36,338 bases of DNA from Planctomycetaceae bacterium. Its GTDB lineage: Bacteria > Planctomycetota > Planctomycetia > Planctomycetales > Planctomycetaceae. The translations under genes were made by a program, and so were the position numbers. This document shows positions 7,120 to 15,651 of the stretch, piece by piece. Where the stretch lies: positions 1 to 36,338 of the forward strand of contig JAKFUF010000050.1 in assembly GCA_021732845.1 (NCBI GenBank), in the 5' to 3' direction. Below the pieces are notes generated by a model. It had not been told where the DNA came from. It did not search any database and saw nothing but the letters and a program-made list of their open reading frames with translations. Position 1 is the first letter of the stretch. Every line of letters starts with the position of its first letter.

Positions 7120-7773
7120 ATGCTGCTCCTGATCGACAATTTCGACAGTTTTGTCTACAACCTCGCACGGTATTTCAACGAACTGGGGGTCGAGACGCGT
7201 GTGGCCCGGAATGACGCCATCAGCGTCCCGGAAATCGCCGCGATGGCACCACGGGCGATTGTGATTTCTCCGGGGCCATGCGCTCCCCGCGATGCCGGCA
7301 TCAGCCTGGAGGTCATCCGGCGGCTGGGGCCATCCATTCCCATGCTGGGTGTCTGCCTCGGTCACCAGGCCCTCGCCGAAGCCTGCGGCGGGCGGGTCGT
7401 TCGCGCGCGGGAGCCGGTGCATGGACGGACTGCACGCATCCTGCACCATGGTGACGGGGTGTTTGCCGGGCTGCCGAATCCATTGACCGCGACGCGCTAC
7501 CATTCATTGATTGCAGAAGAAGCCACGCTGCCCGCGGAGTTGAAGGTCGTGGCCCGCACGGAAGTCGGCATCCCCATGGCCCTGGAGCATGTGTCCTGGC
7601 CCGCCTATGGTGTGCAATTCCACCCCGAGTCGATCCTGACCGAAGGCGGGCACCAATTGCTGGCGAACTTCCTGCACATCGCCGGTGTCTCGTCCTTGGC
7701 CATCCCAAGCGGAGACCTGCCCCCCGCGGCAACCGATCCGGCCCCGCCGCCGGGCCAAGTGCTGTACTGGTGA
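7120..7773 (+). CDS. Class I glutamine amidotransferase, anthranilate/aminodeoxychorismate synthase component II
   Basis: A 217-residue glutaminase subunit that supplies ammonia to TrpE or PabB. The catalytic triad is visible: Cys79 in GVCLGHQ, and His168 and Glu170 in QFHPES. The start MLLLIDNFDSFVYNLARYF and the VISPGPCAPRDAG segment are typical of TrpG/PabA. The last 25 residues are a Pro/Ala-rich extension beyond the usual domain. No trpE or pabB is adjacent, so tryptophan versus folate use cannot be decided; many bacteria share one subunit for both. It lies 45 bp after thiG and may be co-transcribed with it. Confidence 0.9.
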   Translation: MLLLIDNFDSFVYNLARYFNELGVETRVARNDAISVPEIAAMAPRAIVISPGPCAPRDAGISLEVIRRLGPSIPMLGVCLGHQALAEACGGRVVRAREPVHGRTARILHHGDGVFAGLPNPLTATRYHSLIAEEATLPAELKVVARTEVGIPMALEHVSWPAYGVQFHPESILTEGGHQLLANFLHIAGVSSLAIPSGDLPPAATDPAPPPGQVLYW

Positions 7774-7804
7774 AGTTCCACTGAATAGCACTCCACGAAA
7801 ACAA

Positions 7805-7843
7805 CATGACCAATGGATCGGCATCGCCAACCCATTGATCATG
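7805..7843. repeat. CATGACCAATGG inverted repeat between convergent genes
   Basis: CATGACCAATGG (7805-7816) and CCATTGATCATG (7832-7843) are inverse complements at 11 of 12 positions around a 15-bp loop. The repeat lies between the convergent amidotransferase and metalloprotease genes, where a two-way transcription stop would be expected, but there is no T-run. Confidence 0.5.
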
Positions 7844-7883
7844 ATGGTGAACTCAAGTTGTTGTCAGCTCGGCAGATTGACGG

Positions 7884-10493
7884 TCAGTCAATCGACGTCG
7901 TGACAACTTGCTGCGACAGCGCCTTGCGGATGCGTTCCTGCGTGTCGAGCAGGTGGGCCTTGGTGTAGTCGTCCAGATTGAGCCCGGCTGCGGTCAGCAG
8001 GGTCGTGGTCTGCTTCTCCAAGTCCGTCAGATGCATCCGGGCCAGGGTTCGCACGTCCTCTGGCATGCCGTTCTGCGGGTCGGTCACCAGCGAGGCATAC
8101 CGCACCAGGGCGATCCGCTGCAGGTTGCGGCGGAAGCTGTTGATATACGGCTTGCGGTTGGTGTAGTCCCCGGGCTTCGCCGCCTCGCGAATCTCGGTGA
8201 ACAGGATTTCTGTCAACAGTCGCAGGTGCTCGGCCTGAGTGTACACATCGGCTTCAGCCGGCGCTTTGATTTCTCCGTCCCGCAGGCGGTGCATGACCTT
8301 CGGGGACAGCAGTTGCGAGATGACCCGCTCCTGCATGTTGGCCACGGTGTCATGAATCGCATAATCCAGACGAGTGGGGGAATTGATCCCCCAGTGCGAC
8401 CATCGGGTGCTGGCAAGGTAGTTGAGAACTTCCGGGGGGAAGTTCTGGTTGTTGAACGCCACTTCACCCAGGTACTTCATTGCTTCCCGCTGTTTGGCGG
8501 ACTCGACCGCGACGAACGGCACGCGGGAATTTGGCGTTCCCTTGTGGTCGCGATGAGTATGGATACCACCGGGAATCCGCGAGACGAAGGACACGGTCTG
8601 CCAGTACTGGCTGAGCAGCAGACCGAACGCCTGCCGTGCCCGCTGGTAACCTTCGCCATCGGCAACGGCCCGTTCCACGACTTTGGGCATCAGTTCGGTG
8701 ACGGTGGCGATCTGCCGCTTGGCGTATTCGATGGGGTCCTTGCCCAGGTCAAAACGGTTCGACAGCGGATCGGAATCAGTGATTCCACGAGTGTCTTCAT
8801 CCGTCAGGTAGTCCAGACCAGGTTCGGCCGAGCGGGCGGCAATTGCTTTCAGCTCGTCGGTTTCGTTGCCAGCGATCACCTTGTAGCCGTATTCGATCGC
8901 CCAGTAGTCATAAGGCCCCAGCGTCTGCGTGTAGTACGGACCCTGTGGCTGACCCTTGGGAGCGATGTTGGCGGGAGAGTAATCCATCACGCTCGCCACG
9001 GTGGGCTCGTGTGCCTTGGCGGGATCGGACATTTCGGCCAGAGTCTTCCAGGTGCTGGCCTTGAAGTTGTGCCGCAGTCCGAGCGTATGCCCGACTTCGT
9101 GCATCACCACTTCCTTCAGCCCCTGGGCGATCAGTTCATCGGGAACTCCCTTGCCGGCTGCGACTTCACCGCGCATCAGCATCGTGGAGGCGGCGAAGCC
9201 CATCTGCCGCTGCATCCCCTGGCACAGGCGGCAGGCATGCCCGTCGTGCGAGTGCATGCCAAACAGCTTGCCCACCGGAGTCACATCGGGATCTTCGTGG
9301 TTGAACAGCGCCTTGGCGTCAGCCACGGTCAGCGTTTCGTACTGCTGCTTCCAGCTCTGCAGGAAATCCGCATCGAAGATGATGTCGGCATCGAGAATCT
9401 GGCCGGTCATCGGATTGACCCGGGACGGTCCCATGGCGAAACCGGCATTGGCGGTGATCCAGCGGAACGTGTTGTAGCGCACATCTTCCGGATCCCAATC
9501 GGCGTCATCGCGCTGCTGTTCGACTTCAATGGCGTTGGAGAAGCCGAGTTTCTCGAACGCCTTGTTCCACTCTTCAATGCCGGCCCGCACATGCGGCCGC
9601 AGTCCGACTGGAACGGTCTTTTCAATCCAGAACTTGATCGGTTCCTTGGGAGGCGACAACTTCAGACCCGGATCCAGTTTCTGCAGGTTCCAACGGTTGA
9701 TCAGCCGCACGAACTGCTCGTCGTCCTTCTTGTCCGAAAAATCCTTCAACACCGACATGAAGTACCCCACGCGGTCATCGGCGACGCGCGGAGAGTAGCC
9801 GTTGGACGGCAGCCGGCTGATGCTATAGTGCACATTGATTTGCGCTCCACGCGGGTCGGCAACGGTGTCAAACTCGAAGCCACCGGCGTAGACGGCCGCG
9901 ACTTGAAGTTCGGCATTGTTGGGGAAGACCTTCACCTTGGCCCATGTGGAACGGTCGGGGGCGAAGGACATGCCCAGGGAACGCCCGATCTGCAGGTCAT
10001 CGCTGAAGAAAATGCGGGTCATGTCGACCAGCATTCCGCCAGACGGTGTCGTCGTGATGATCGGCAGGGCGTAGAGAATGCTGTCGTTGTACGCCAGCTT
10101 AACCGCGGTCGACTCCGGGCTGCCCGGATTGGCCTTGAACCGCACATTCCGCCTCAGCACCTGGAGTTTTTCGCCCGACTTGTTGAACGTCCAGATCACG
10201 TCGTCACCGAAGCCCCAGCTCATCCCGCCCAACACGTCGCCCTGGCTCACACCCTTGGCAATGGACGCCAGCACGATGAAATTCTGTCCGAGGTGGCCCG
10301 GGGAGACGTCGACCAGCAACTGCTGGTCTTTGTAGTACATCGTGAACAGCCCCCCCTCCACCTTTTTGGTGCCTTTGGTCGCGGCATCAAACGGCGAAGC
10401 GCCGGGAGGCATCGCTGGATCTTGTGCCATCAACCCGCCGGCGTTGGCGGCGAGGATGACGCTTGTCAAGAGGGACAGGAATCCGCGTCTCAT
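7884..10493 (-). CDS. Secreted zinc-dependent metalloprotease (DUF5117/DUF4953-type)
   Basis: An 869-residue exported protein. I start it at ATG 10493, where GGAG lies 8 nt upstream and a signal peptide follows (MRRGFLSLLTSVILAANAGGLMA). The zinc motif HEVGHTLGLRH is at residues 465-475, encoded near 9069-9101. His465, His469 and His475 are the metal ligands and Glu466 the catalytic base, as in metzincin-like proteases. The N-terminal half, with KVEGGLFTMYYKDQQLLVDV and the double-beta region, matches the DUF5117-type domain. The C-terminal helical part matches DUF4953. A CRLCQGM segment lies between the metal sheath and the zinc site but is not a heme motif. Substrate unknown. It diverges from the CehA/McbA-like gene. 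Confidence 0.85.
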   Translation of the reverse strand: MRRGFLSLLTSVILAANAGGLMAQDPAMPPGASPFDAATKGTKKVEGGLFTMYYKDQQLLVDVSPGHLGQNFIVLASIAKGVSQGDVLGGMSWGFGDDVIWTFNKSGEKLQVLRRNVRFKANPGSPESTAVKLAYNDSILYALPIITTTPSGGMLVDMTRIFFSDDLQIGRSLGMSFAPDRSTWAKVKVFPNNAELQVAAVYAGGFEFDTVADPRGAQINVHYSISRLPSNGYSPRVADDRVGYFMSVLKDFSDKKDDEQFVRLINRWNLQKLDPGLKLSPPKEPIKFWIEKTVPVGLRPHVRAGIEEWNKAFEKLGFSNAIEVEQQRDDADWDPEDVRYNTFRWITANAGFAMGPSRVNPMTGQILDADIIFDADFLQSWKQQYETLTVADAKALFNHEDPDVTPVGKLFGMHSHDGHACRLCQGMQRQMGFAASTMLMRGEVAAGKGVPDELIAQGLKEVVMHEVGHTLGLRHNFKASTWKTLAEMSDPAKAHEPTVASVMDYSPANIAPKGQPQGPYYTQTLGPYDYWAIEYGYKVIAGNETDELKAIAARSAEPGLDYLTDEDTRGITDSDPLSNRFDLGKDPIEYAKRQIATVTELMPKVVERAVADGEGYQRARQAFGLLLSQYWQTVSFVSRIPGGIHTHRDHKGTPNSRVPFVAVESAKQREAMKYLGEVAFNNQNFPPEVLNYLASTRWSHWGINSPTRLDYAIHDTVANMQERVISQLLSPKVMHRLRDGEIKAPAEADVYTQAEHLRLLTEILFTEIREAAKPGDYTNRKPYINSFRRNLQRIALVRYASLVTDPQNGMPEDVRTLARMHLTDLEKQTTTLLTAAGLNLDDYTKAHLLDTQERIRKALSQQVVTTSID

Positions 10494-11076
10494 ACAATCG
10501 ACTCCGACATGGATGTTGGACACTCAGGCAGAAAGGTCATTGAATTCTACCCAGTACATCCAACTTACGGGAAGGAATCCAATTCCTGAAAAAAACTTTT
10601 GAGATTCGCTGCGGGTTCTGCGTTGGTCACGTTTCTGGAAACGGTTTACGCGGCCTCTGCCGCGCAGTTCGACTTGAGGCGAGTTCTCGGCTTCCGCGCA
10701 ATTTATCCATCGGACTTTGACGGCGAGGCCGTCTGTTACGACCTGGTGGCCAGTGCCGTCTGTTCTTATTTTACGGATCGTCAGAAGGCATTGTTGGAAA
10801 ACTTCCACGGCACCATCTCCGAAAGTGGCCCTGGGCCGGCATGTCGAGGCCTTTCAGGCCGCTGTCCACAACGATTCCAATGTCGTCGGATCCCCACAGT
10901 CGCGACAGTGGTCCACGCGAAATGCCGAGCCAGAACTGCCGAGTTTCCGGCGGTGATTGACAATTCAGCGACGCGATTGAGAATGAGCGTCGTTCACTTC
11001 GTCATCCCCGAATCTGGATTGCGGACCGGTGGCTCAACCCCACGGTGCATGCAGCCCCACTCGAAGGAGCAGGATC
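10494..11076. other. Divergent intergenic region
   Basis: About 580 bp between the minus-strand metalloprotease and the plus-strand CehA/McbA-like gene. It should hold promoters for both. The only motif I can point to is a TTGACA box at 10957. Reading frames in this stretch do not look like proteins, and I see no strong repeat. Confidence 0.55.
10957..10984 (+). promoter_or_regulatory. Candidate sigma70-type promoter for the CehA/McbA-like gene
   Basis: A perfect TTGACA (10957-10962) is followed after 16 bp by GAGAAT (10979-10984), about 90 bp before the GTG start. The -10 match is moderate. Confidence 0.35.
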
Positions 11077-13452
11077 GTGCCTTGCGAAATGCGGCGTCTG
11101 GTCGTGGCGTGGAGCCTCCTGCTGGCCTTCGTGGTTGCGGAGTCGACCGCCTCCGCGGCGGACCTGCCGCTGGTCACCGGAGTGGAACAGCAGCCGCTGG
11201 TGGCGGCGACCGAGCGGCTGATCGAGGCGCTGCATGCGGTTGGCTCTCCTCTTCCCGCCGACAAGGTCTCCGCCCTGCAAGACGCCATGAAGGGCACCGA
11301 TGCGGCAAAGGCGGCGAAACAAATTCAGCAGATTTTGGACCCATACTGCCTCGCCGGTGTGACGATCAACCCCGAAAGCCGGGTGTCCGTCGTGGAGGGG
11401 CCGGTCAAGAAGGAACTGATGAACAACGGCTGGCGGACGTTTCTGGTCAAAGTCCAGAACGACGCCGGAATCAACCCCGAACTGAAAATCGAAAGCCCGA
11501 ACCTCGCTCCACTGTATAAACGCAGCACGTCCGCTTCTCGCCCCAAGGTGGAGGTCGCCCCCAGCGATGTGCCCCAGCGCTGGCTGGATGGGGTGATGTA
11601 CAACAACCAGCCGCTCAAGCCGGCACTGTCGGGACTCAACCTGGAGTACCGGATTGTTCAGCTTTACAGCCGCGAATTCGGCCGGCGCGAGGCCAAGCTC
11701 GGTTTTCATGTCGGGCAAGGGACGCAGGATCTGGGGTTCCGTAATGCGGTACCGGTACTGTTCAACTGTGTTCCCGCCGTGGAAGTTGTGGTGGGCGTCA
11801 AGGATTTCGACGGTCAGCCGACCACCGCGGCATTTGTAATCCGAGACACCCTGAACCGCGTCTATCCCAACCCCGCCCGCCGCCTGGCTCCAGACTTTTT
11901 CTTCCACAATCAAATCTACCGGGCCGATGGCGAGTCGTTCCAATTGCCACCAGGCGAATACAAAGTCGAGGTCTCGCGCGGCCCCGAGTATCAGGTGGAG
12001 ACGCATCCGCTGCTCGTCCAGTCGGGCGTGGTGAGCCAAAAGGCTGAATTTCAGTTGCACCGTTGGATTCACCCCGCCACGCGGCGATGGATTTCGGGCG
12101 ACCACCATGTGCATGCCGCTGGTTGCGCCCACTACGAAAGCCCGACGGAGGGAGTCACGCCTGCCGACATGATGCGGCATATTCTGGGGGAAGATCTCAA
12201 CGTCGGTTGCGTCCTGAGCTGGGGACCGTGCTGGTATTCGCAGAAGCAGTACTTTGAAGGCAAGACGTCGGCGCTTTCCCGTCCATCGTACCTGATGCGG
12301 TACGACGTCGAGGTCAGCGGATTCCCATCGTCCCATGCCGGGCATCTGTGTCTGCTGCGGCTGGCTGAAGACGACTACGAAGGCACCGATGTCATTGAGC
12401 AATGGCCAAGCTGGACGCAGCCGATTTTGGCCTGGGGCCAGAAGCAGGGAGCTGTTGTTGGCTACAGCCACAGCGGCTGGGGCCTGGCCCTGCCAGACGT
12501 GGCTCCCAACGGCGACCGCGTCGAGGTCGGCAAGGGGAAAGCGGCAGCCACGCTTCCCGATTATGCGATGCCTCCGTTCGACGGCATCGGTGCGAACGAG
12601 TACATCGTGACCACCGCCAACGGCACCTGCGATTTCATTTCCGCCGTCGACACCCCCTCGATCTGGGAATTGAACATTTGGTATCACACGTTGAACTGCG
12701 GGATGCGTTCGCGAATCAGCGGCGAGACCGATTTTCCCTGCATCTACGGCGACAAGGTCGGCCTGGGGCGGATCTACGTGAAGCTCGGCGAGAAACAGCC
12801 GCTGACCTACGAGAACTGGGTGGAGGGCCTGAAGAACGGCCGCAGCTATTGCGGCGATGGGCTGAGCCACGTGATGGACTTTCGTGTCTCCGCCGGTGAT
12901 GGCAAGCCTGTGGCGGTTGGCGAACCGAACGCCGCAGGCCAGGTGAGCCAGCTTAACCTGCCTGCCGCAGGCAAGGTGCGGGTGGAATTCGATGTGGCGG
13001 CGCTCCTCGCCCAACAGCCGACACCGGAAACCGATGCCATCCGTTCGCGCCGCCTGGATCAGAAGCCGTATTGGCACCTGGAGCGGACCCGCATTGGCGA
13101 CACCCGCACGGTGCCCCTGGAAATCATCGTCAACGGCGAAGTCGCCGCGAGCAAGCCGATTGTGGCCGACGGCTCGGTGCAGACTCAGGGGTTCGATCTG
13201 GATCTCAAGGAATCAAGCTGGGTCGCCGTCCGCATCCTGCCCTCGGTCCACACCAATCCGGTCTTTGTGGAAGTCGGCGGCAAACCAATTCACACGAGCC
13301 GCAAAAGTGCCGAATGGTGCGTGAAAGCCGTCGACACCTGCTGGAAAGCCAAAGAACCCCGGATCCGCGCGGAAGAGCAGGCCGCGGCCAAGGCGGCCTA
13401 CGACCAGGCGCGGGAAATCTATGCGGGAATTGTGAAAGAGCTGGGTGGGTGA
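11077..13452 (+). CDS. Secreted CehA/McbA-like PHP-domain metallohydrolase
   Basis: A 791-residue exported protein. I chose GTG 11077 because AAGGAG lies 7 nt upstream, and the signal peptide (RRLVVAWSLLLAFVVAESTASA) follows at once. The ATG 12 nt later has no such site. The PHP-type metal motif DHHVH is at residues 342-346, followed by conserved segments with HAAGCAHYESPTEG and an internal GYSHSGWG. Enzymes of this class (CehA, McbA) hydrolyse esters or carbamates using divalent metals, but the group is broad and the substrate cannot be inferred. The N-terminal 300 residues look like beta-rich domains. The C-terminal part (LEIIVNGEVAASKPIVADG) resembles the immunoglobulin-like region common after these PHP domains. 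It ends in a short coiled, Ala/Glu-rich helix. Confidence 0.75.
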   Translation: MPCEMRRLVVAWSLLLAFVVAESTASAADLPLVTGVEQQPLVAATERLIEALHAVGSPLPADKVSALQDAMKGTDAAKAAKQIQQILDPYCLAGVTINPESRVSVVEGPVKKELMNNGWRTFLVKVQNDAGINPELKIESPNLAPLYKRSTSASRPKVEVAPSDVPQRWLDGVMYNNQPLKPALSGLNLEYRIVQLYSREFGRREAKLGFHVGQGTQDLGFRNAVPVLFNCVPAVEVVVGVKDFDGQPTTAAFVIRDTLNRVYPNPARRLAPDFFFHNQIYRADGESFQLPPGEYKVEVSRGPEYQVETHPLLVQSGVVSQKAEFQLHRWIHPATRRWISGDHHVHAAGCAHYESPTEGVTPADMMRHILGEDLNVGCVLSWGPCWYSQKQYFEGKTSALSRPSYLMRYDVEVSGFPSSHAGHLCLLRLAEDDYEGTDVIEQWPSWTQPILAWGQKQGAVVGYSHSGWGLALPDVAPNGDRVEVGKGKAAATLPDYAMPPFDGIGANEYIVTTANGTCDFISAVDTPSIWELNIWYHTLNCGMRSRISGETDFPCIYGDKVGLGRIYVKLGEKQPLTYENWVEGLKNGRSYCGDGLSHVMDFRVSAGDGKPVAVGEPNAAGQVSQLNLPAAGKVRVEFDVAALLAQQPTPETDAIRSRRLDQKPYWHLERTRIGDTRTVPLEIIVNGEVAASKPIVADGSVQTQGFDLDLKESSWVAVRILPSVHTNPVFVEVGGKPIHTSRKSAEWCVKAVDTCWKAKEPRIRAEEQAAAKAAYDQAREIYAGIVKELGG

Positions 13453-13951
13453 AGTATGCTCATCGTTCAATAGATCGCAGCCGACTGGACCAAGGCGAGC
13501 CGCGGCAGTGAAGGCGAAGCCCGCGCCATGTGGTTCGTGGTTAAATCTTCCCTATTGATCCACGAGATGCAGCCCTGACAGGAGAGTGTTGCTGGCCAAC
13601 AATTGTCTCCAAGCCACTGGATGGTCCCCGCTGAAAACCTGCCGTCAGTCGAAGGACAGGACTTGAAAGAAATTTGAAAGAAACGCTCTAGGCACATCCG
13701 GCCGGCTCTGATAAAAGACCCGCCGAAACGCGGCCACCATCACTTTCGCACGGCGGGAACTGTGCGACAGCCGATCGGCCGGGTTCCTCTCTCTCGAACT
13801 CTCAAGTCACAACTCGACGATTACGTCTGACGACAGCGGGCTCGTCCGTGCTGCCGGCCATCAATTTCTGATTTCGTGTTCGTGCGCATGTCGCCGCGGA
13901 CCGGCTTGGAAATTGACCGCGCGGTGCCAGACGATTGAAAGGAGTCTACCG
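13453..13951. other. Intergenic leader region before the OmpA-like gene
   Basis: About 500 bp with no convincing gene. The last 20 bp contain the ribosome-binding site AAAGGAG of the OmpA-like lipoprotein gene. TTGAAAG occurs twice near 13664-13682 and could be part of a promoter, but I cannot assign a -10 box. No strong hairpin with a T-run was found after the preceding stop. Confidence 0.5.
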
Positions 13952-14782
13952 ATGCGCGGTACGGCACGAATCATTGGCGTGTGTGTCCTCGGGCTGGCAA
14001 GCAGCGGCCTGACGGGCTGCAACATGGTGCCAAAGCGGAACCTCGCTCAGGCGCAGCTCCGGACCCAGCAACTCTATCAGCAGAACATGGCGATTGCCGC
14101 CGAACGCGACAACCAGATGCGGCTGGCGCAGGAGGCTGCCTCACAAAACCAAACCCTGCAGCAGCAACTGGCCGACGCCCAGTCGCAGCGCGAAGGCCTG
14201 CAGTCGCGGGTCGACAACCTGCTGAGCGAACGCCAGAAACTGCAGGAGCAGTTCACGAGCTACAACGGCAACACCCCCAACACCAATCCGCTGCCGGACT
14301 CGGCCAACCGGGCGCTCCAGGGTCTTGAGGACAAATACAAGGGTTTCGTGTTTGACCCCAACACAGGCGTCAGCGAGTTCAGCCAGGCACTGCTGTTCAA
14401 TTCCGGCAGCGACGAACTGCGACCTGAAGCTGTCAACCTGCTGAAGAAGTATGTCGCCATCCTGAATGAGGGCGAATCCAAGAATCTGAAGATTTTGGTG
14501 GTTGGCCACACCGACGACCGCAAGGTTTCCAAACCCTCCACAAAGGCCAAGCATCCCGACAATTGGTATCTCTCGGGCGACCGGGCGATTGCGGTGGTGG
14601 AAACACTGTCGAAGCTGGGGGTGGCGGATTCCCGGATGGGATTCTCGGGTTATGGTCCCCATCAGCCAAAGGTTGAGAACAAGACCGACGCCGAACGGGC
14701 CAAAAACCGCCGGGTGGAGATCTTTGTACTCGCACCCGATCAGGCGGCCGCGCTCGAAAATGGCAGCACGTTCAAGGGCTGA
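13952..14782 (+). CDS. OmpA/Pal-like peptidoglycan-associated lipoprotein
   Basis: A 276-residue lipoprotein. ATG 13952 is set by AAAGGAG 7 nt upstream. The signal peptide ends in the lipobox LTGC with Cys23 as the acylation site. Residues 30-110 are a Gln/Ala-rich coiled coil (NQTLQQQLADAQSQ, SERQKLQEQ). Residues about 150-265 are an OmpA-like domain. VVGHTDDRKV and AKNRRVEIFVL carry the residues that bind diaminopimelate in peptidoglycan. The insert KPSTKAKHPDNWYLSGDRA is typical of planctomycete versions. The likely role is tethering the membrane to peptidoglycan. It appears monocistronic. Confidence 0.88.
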   Translation: MRGTARIIGVCVLGLASSGLTGCNMVPKRNLAQAQLRTQQLYQQNMAIAAERDNQMRLAQEAASQNQTLQQQLADAQSQREGLQSRVDNLLSERQKLQEQFTSYNGNTPNTNPLPDSANRALQGLEDKYKGFVFDPNTGVSEFSQALLFNSGSDELRPEAVNLLKKYVAILNEGESKNLKILVVGHTDDRKVSKPSTKAKHPDNWYLSGDRAIAVVETLSKLGVADSRMGFSGYGPHQPKVENKTDAERAKNRRVEIFVLAPDQAAALENGSTFKG

Positions 14783-14883
14783 CCGGCCGCATGATCTTGG
14801 GACGCTGCCAGCGGATCAAATGCGAGGCCTGCCAAGCGGATCCGCGACAGGTGTGCCGGAAATGTGCAAAGTGGCAAAGGCCA

Positions 14884-15162
14884 TCACTCCTCAAGCTGGG
14901 CTTTCAGGGCATCCCGTTCCTGGCGGGTGGCGTCGAGATCAAACATCAAATACTTGATGTCGAGCCGCAGTTGAGCCAGGGCTTCCTGGACCAGATTGAG
15001 GATCCGGCGGCGACGCCGGACGGAGTCGACAACCTGAATGTAGGCCTGATCCAGATCGCGTTGCTGCCCCGCCGGCAACGCGGCGATCCGTTTCCCCAAG
15101 TCAATCAACTCGCGCGGCAACTCGTCTGGCGCATCGCCAGGGATTCGTGATTTGCTGAGCAC
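14884..15162 (-). CDS. Small conserved helical protein, unknown function
   Basis: A 92-residue protein, almost all helix, with a charged coiled-coil C-terminus (YLMFDLDATRQERDALKAQ) and a basic patch VRRRRRIL in the middle. It resembles a family of small hypothetical proteins I associate with planctomycetes. I prefer the GTG at 15162 because GGGAG lies 9 nt upstream and conservation seems to begin near SRIPGDAPDELPRELIDLGKR. The upstream ATG (15252) would add an unlikely N-terminus. It could be a regulatory or structural coiled-coil protein. It is convergent with the OmpA-like gene and divergent from the large secreted protein gene. Confidence 0.6.
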   Translation of the reverse strand: MLSKSRIPGDAPDELPRELIDLGKRIAALPAGQQRDLDQAYIQVVDSVRRRRRILNLVQEALAQLRLDIKYLMFDLDATRQERDALKAQLEE

Positions 15163-15651
15163 TGTTGGGGGCTCCCGATACGACAAAGTGCCGCATCTGT
15201 TGATCGAATTCCAATTCCAGACCGCACTGTCTGCGAGCGTCAACAACGGCAACCGCCCTAGTGACCACCCCTTGCGACTGGGACTCCATACATCAGATTT
15301 TGTGCCAGCAGCGAGCGGCTTTCAAGGAATAAACATTTCTCCTTGTCAGAAATGGAGTTGCACCATTTCGAGCCGTGTGGTGGCTGATGCGGCAGACGTT
15401 GCGTGAAGGCCACGACTGGTATTGGCTCATTCCCTAAAACTCTTTAAATTCCCGGACTTGCGTTCAGGTTGAGACTTTCGCTCCACGTTGCATTTCCGCA
15501 GCACGAAAATTGTCAATTTTTCACAAAACTCTCATTCAGAGTTGCCACTTTCGCAAAGTTGCTGCCCAAACTGTCAATTTCTCCGGCAAGGCAGTCGATG
15601 CCTGTTAGTGAGAATGTGCGAACTTCACGGCGCGATCCTTTGCCAGTTTCC
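15163..15651. other. Intergenic region upstream of the large secreted protein gene
   Basis: About 490 bp that may include the true start of the next gene (alternative ATG at 15598). It is more AT-rich than its surroundings, with TGTCAATTT-type words repeated near 15510 and 15573. TTGGCT followed by TAAATT near 15423-15450 could be a promoter. No gene or strong hairpin was seen. Confidence 0.45.

Noticed and set aside
7908-10589. An 893-residue open frame on the plus strand
   Set aside because: It mirrors the metalloprotease gene on the minus strand, which has a signal peptide and a zinc motif. The plus-strand translation shows no domain.
10599-11519. A 306-residue plus-strand frame running into the CehA/McbA-like gene
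   Set aside because: It lacks protein character and overlaps the real gene in another frame.
14791-15150. A small plus-strand frame with a CxxC...CxxC pattern (KCEACQADPRQVCRKC)
   Set aside because: The pattern looks like a zinc ribbon, but the rest of the frame mirrors the conserved helical gene on the minus strand, and no ribosome-binding site is seen. I regard it as chance.
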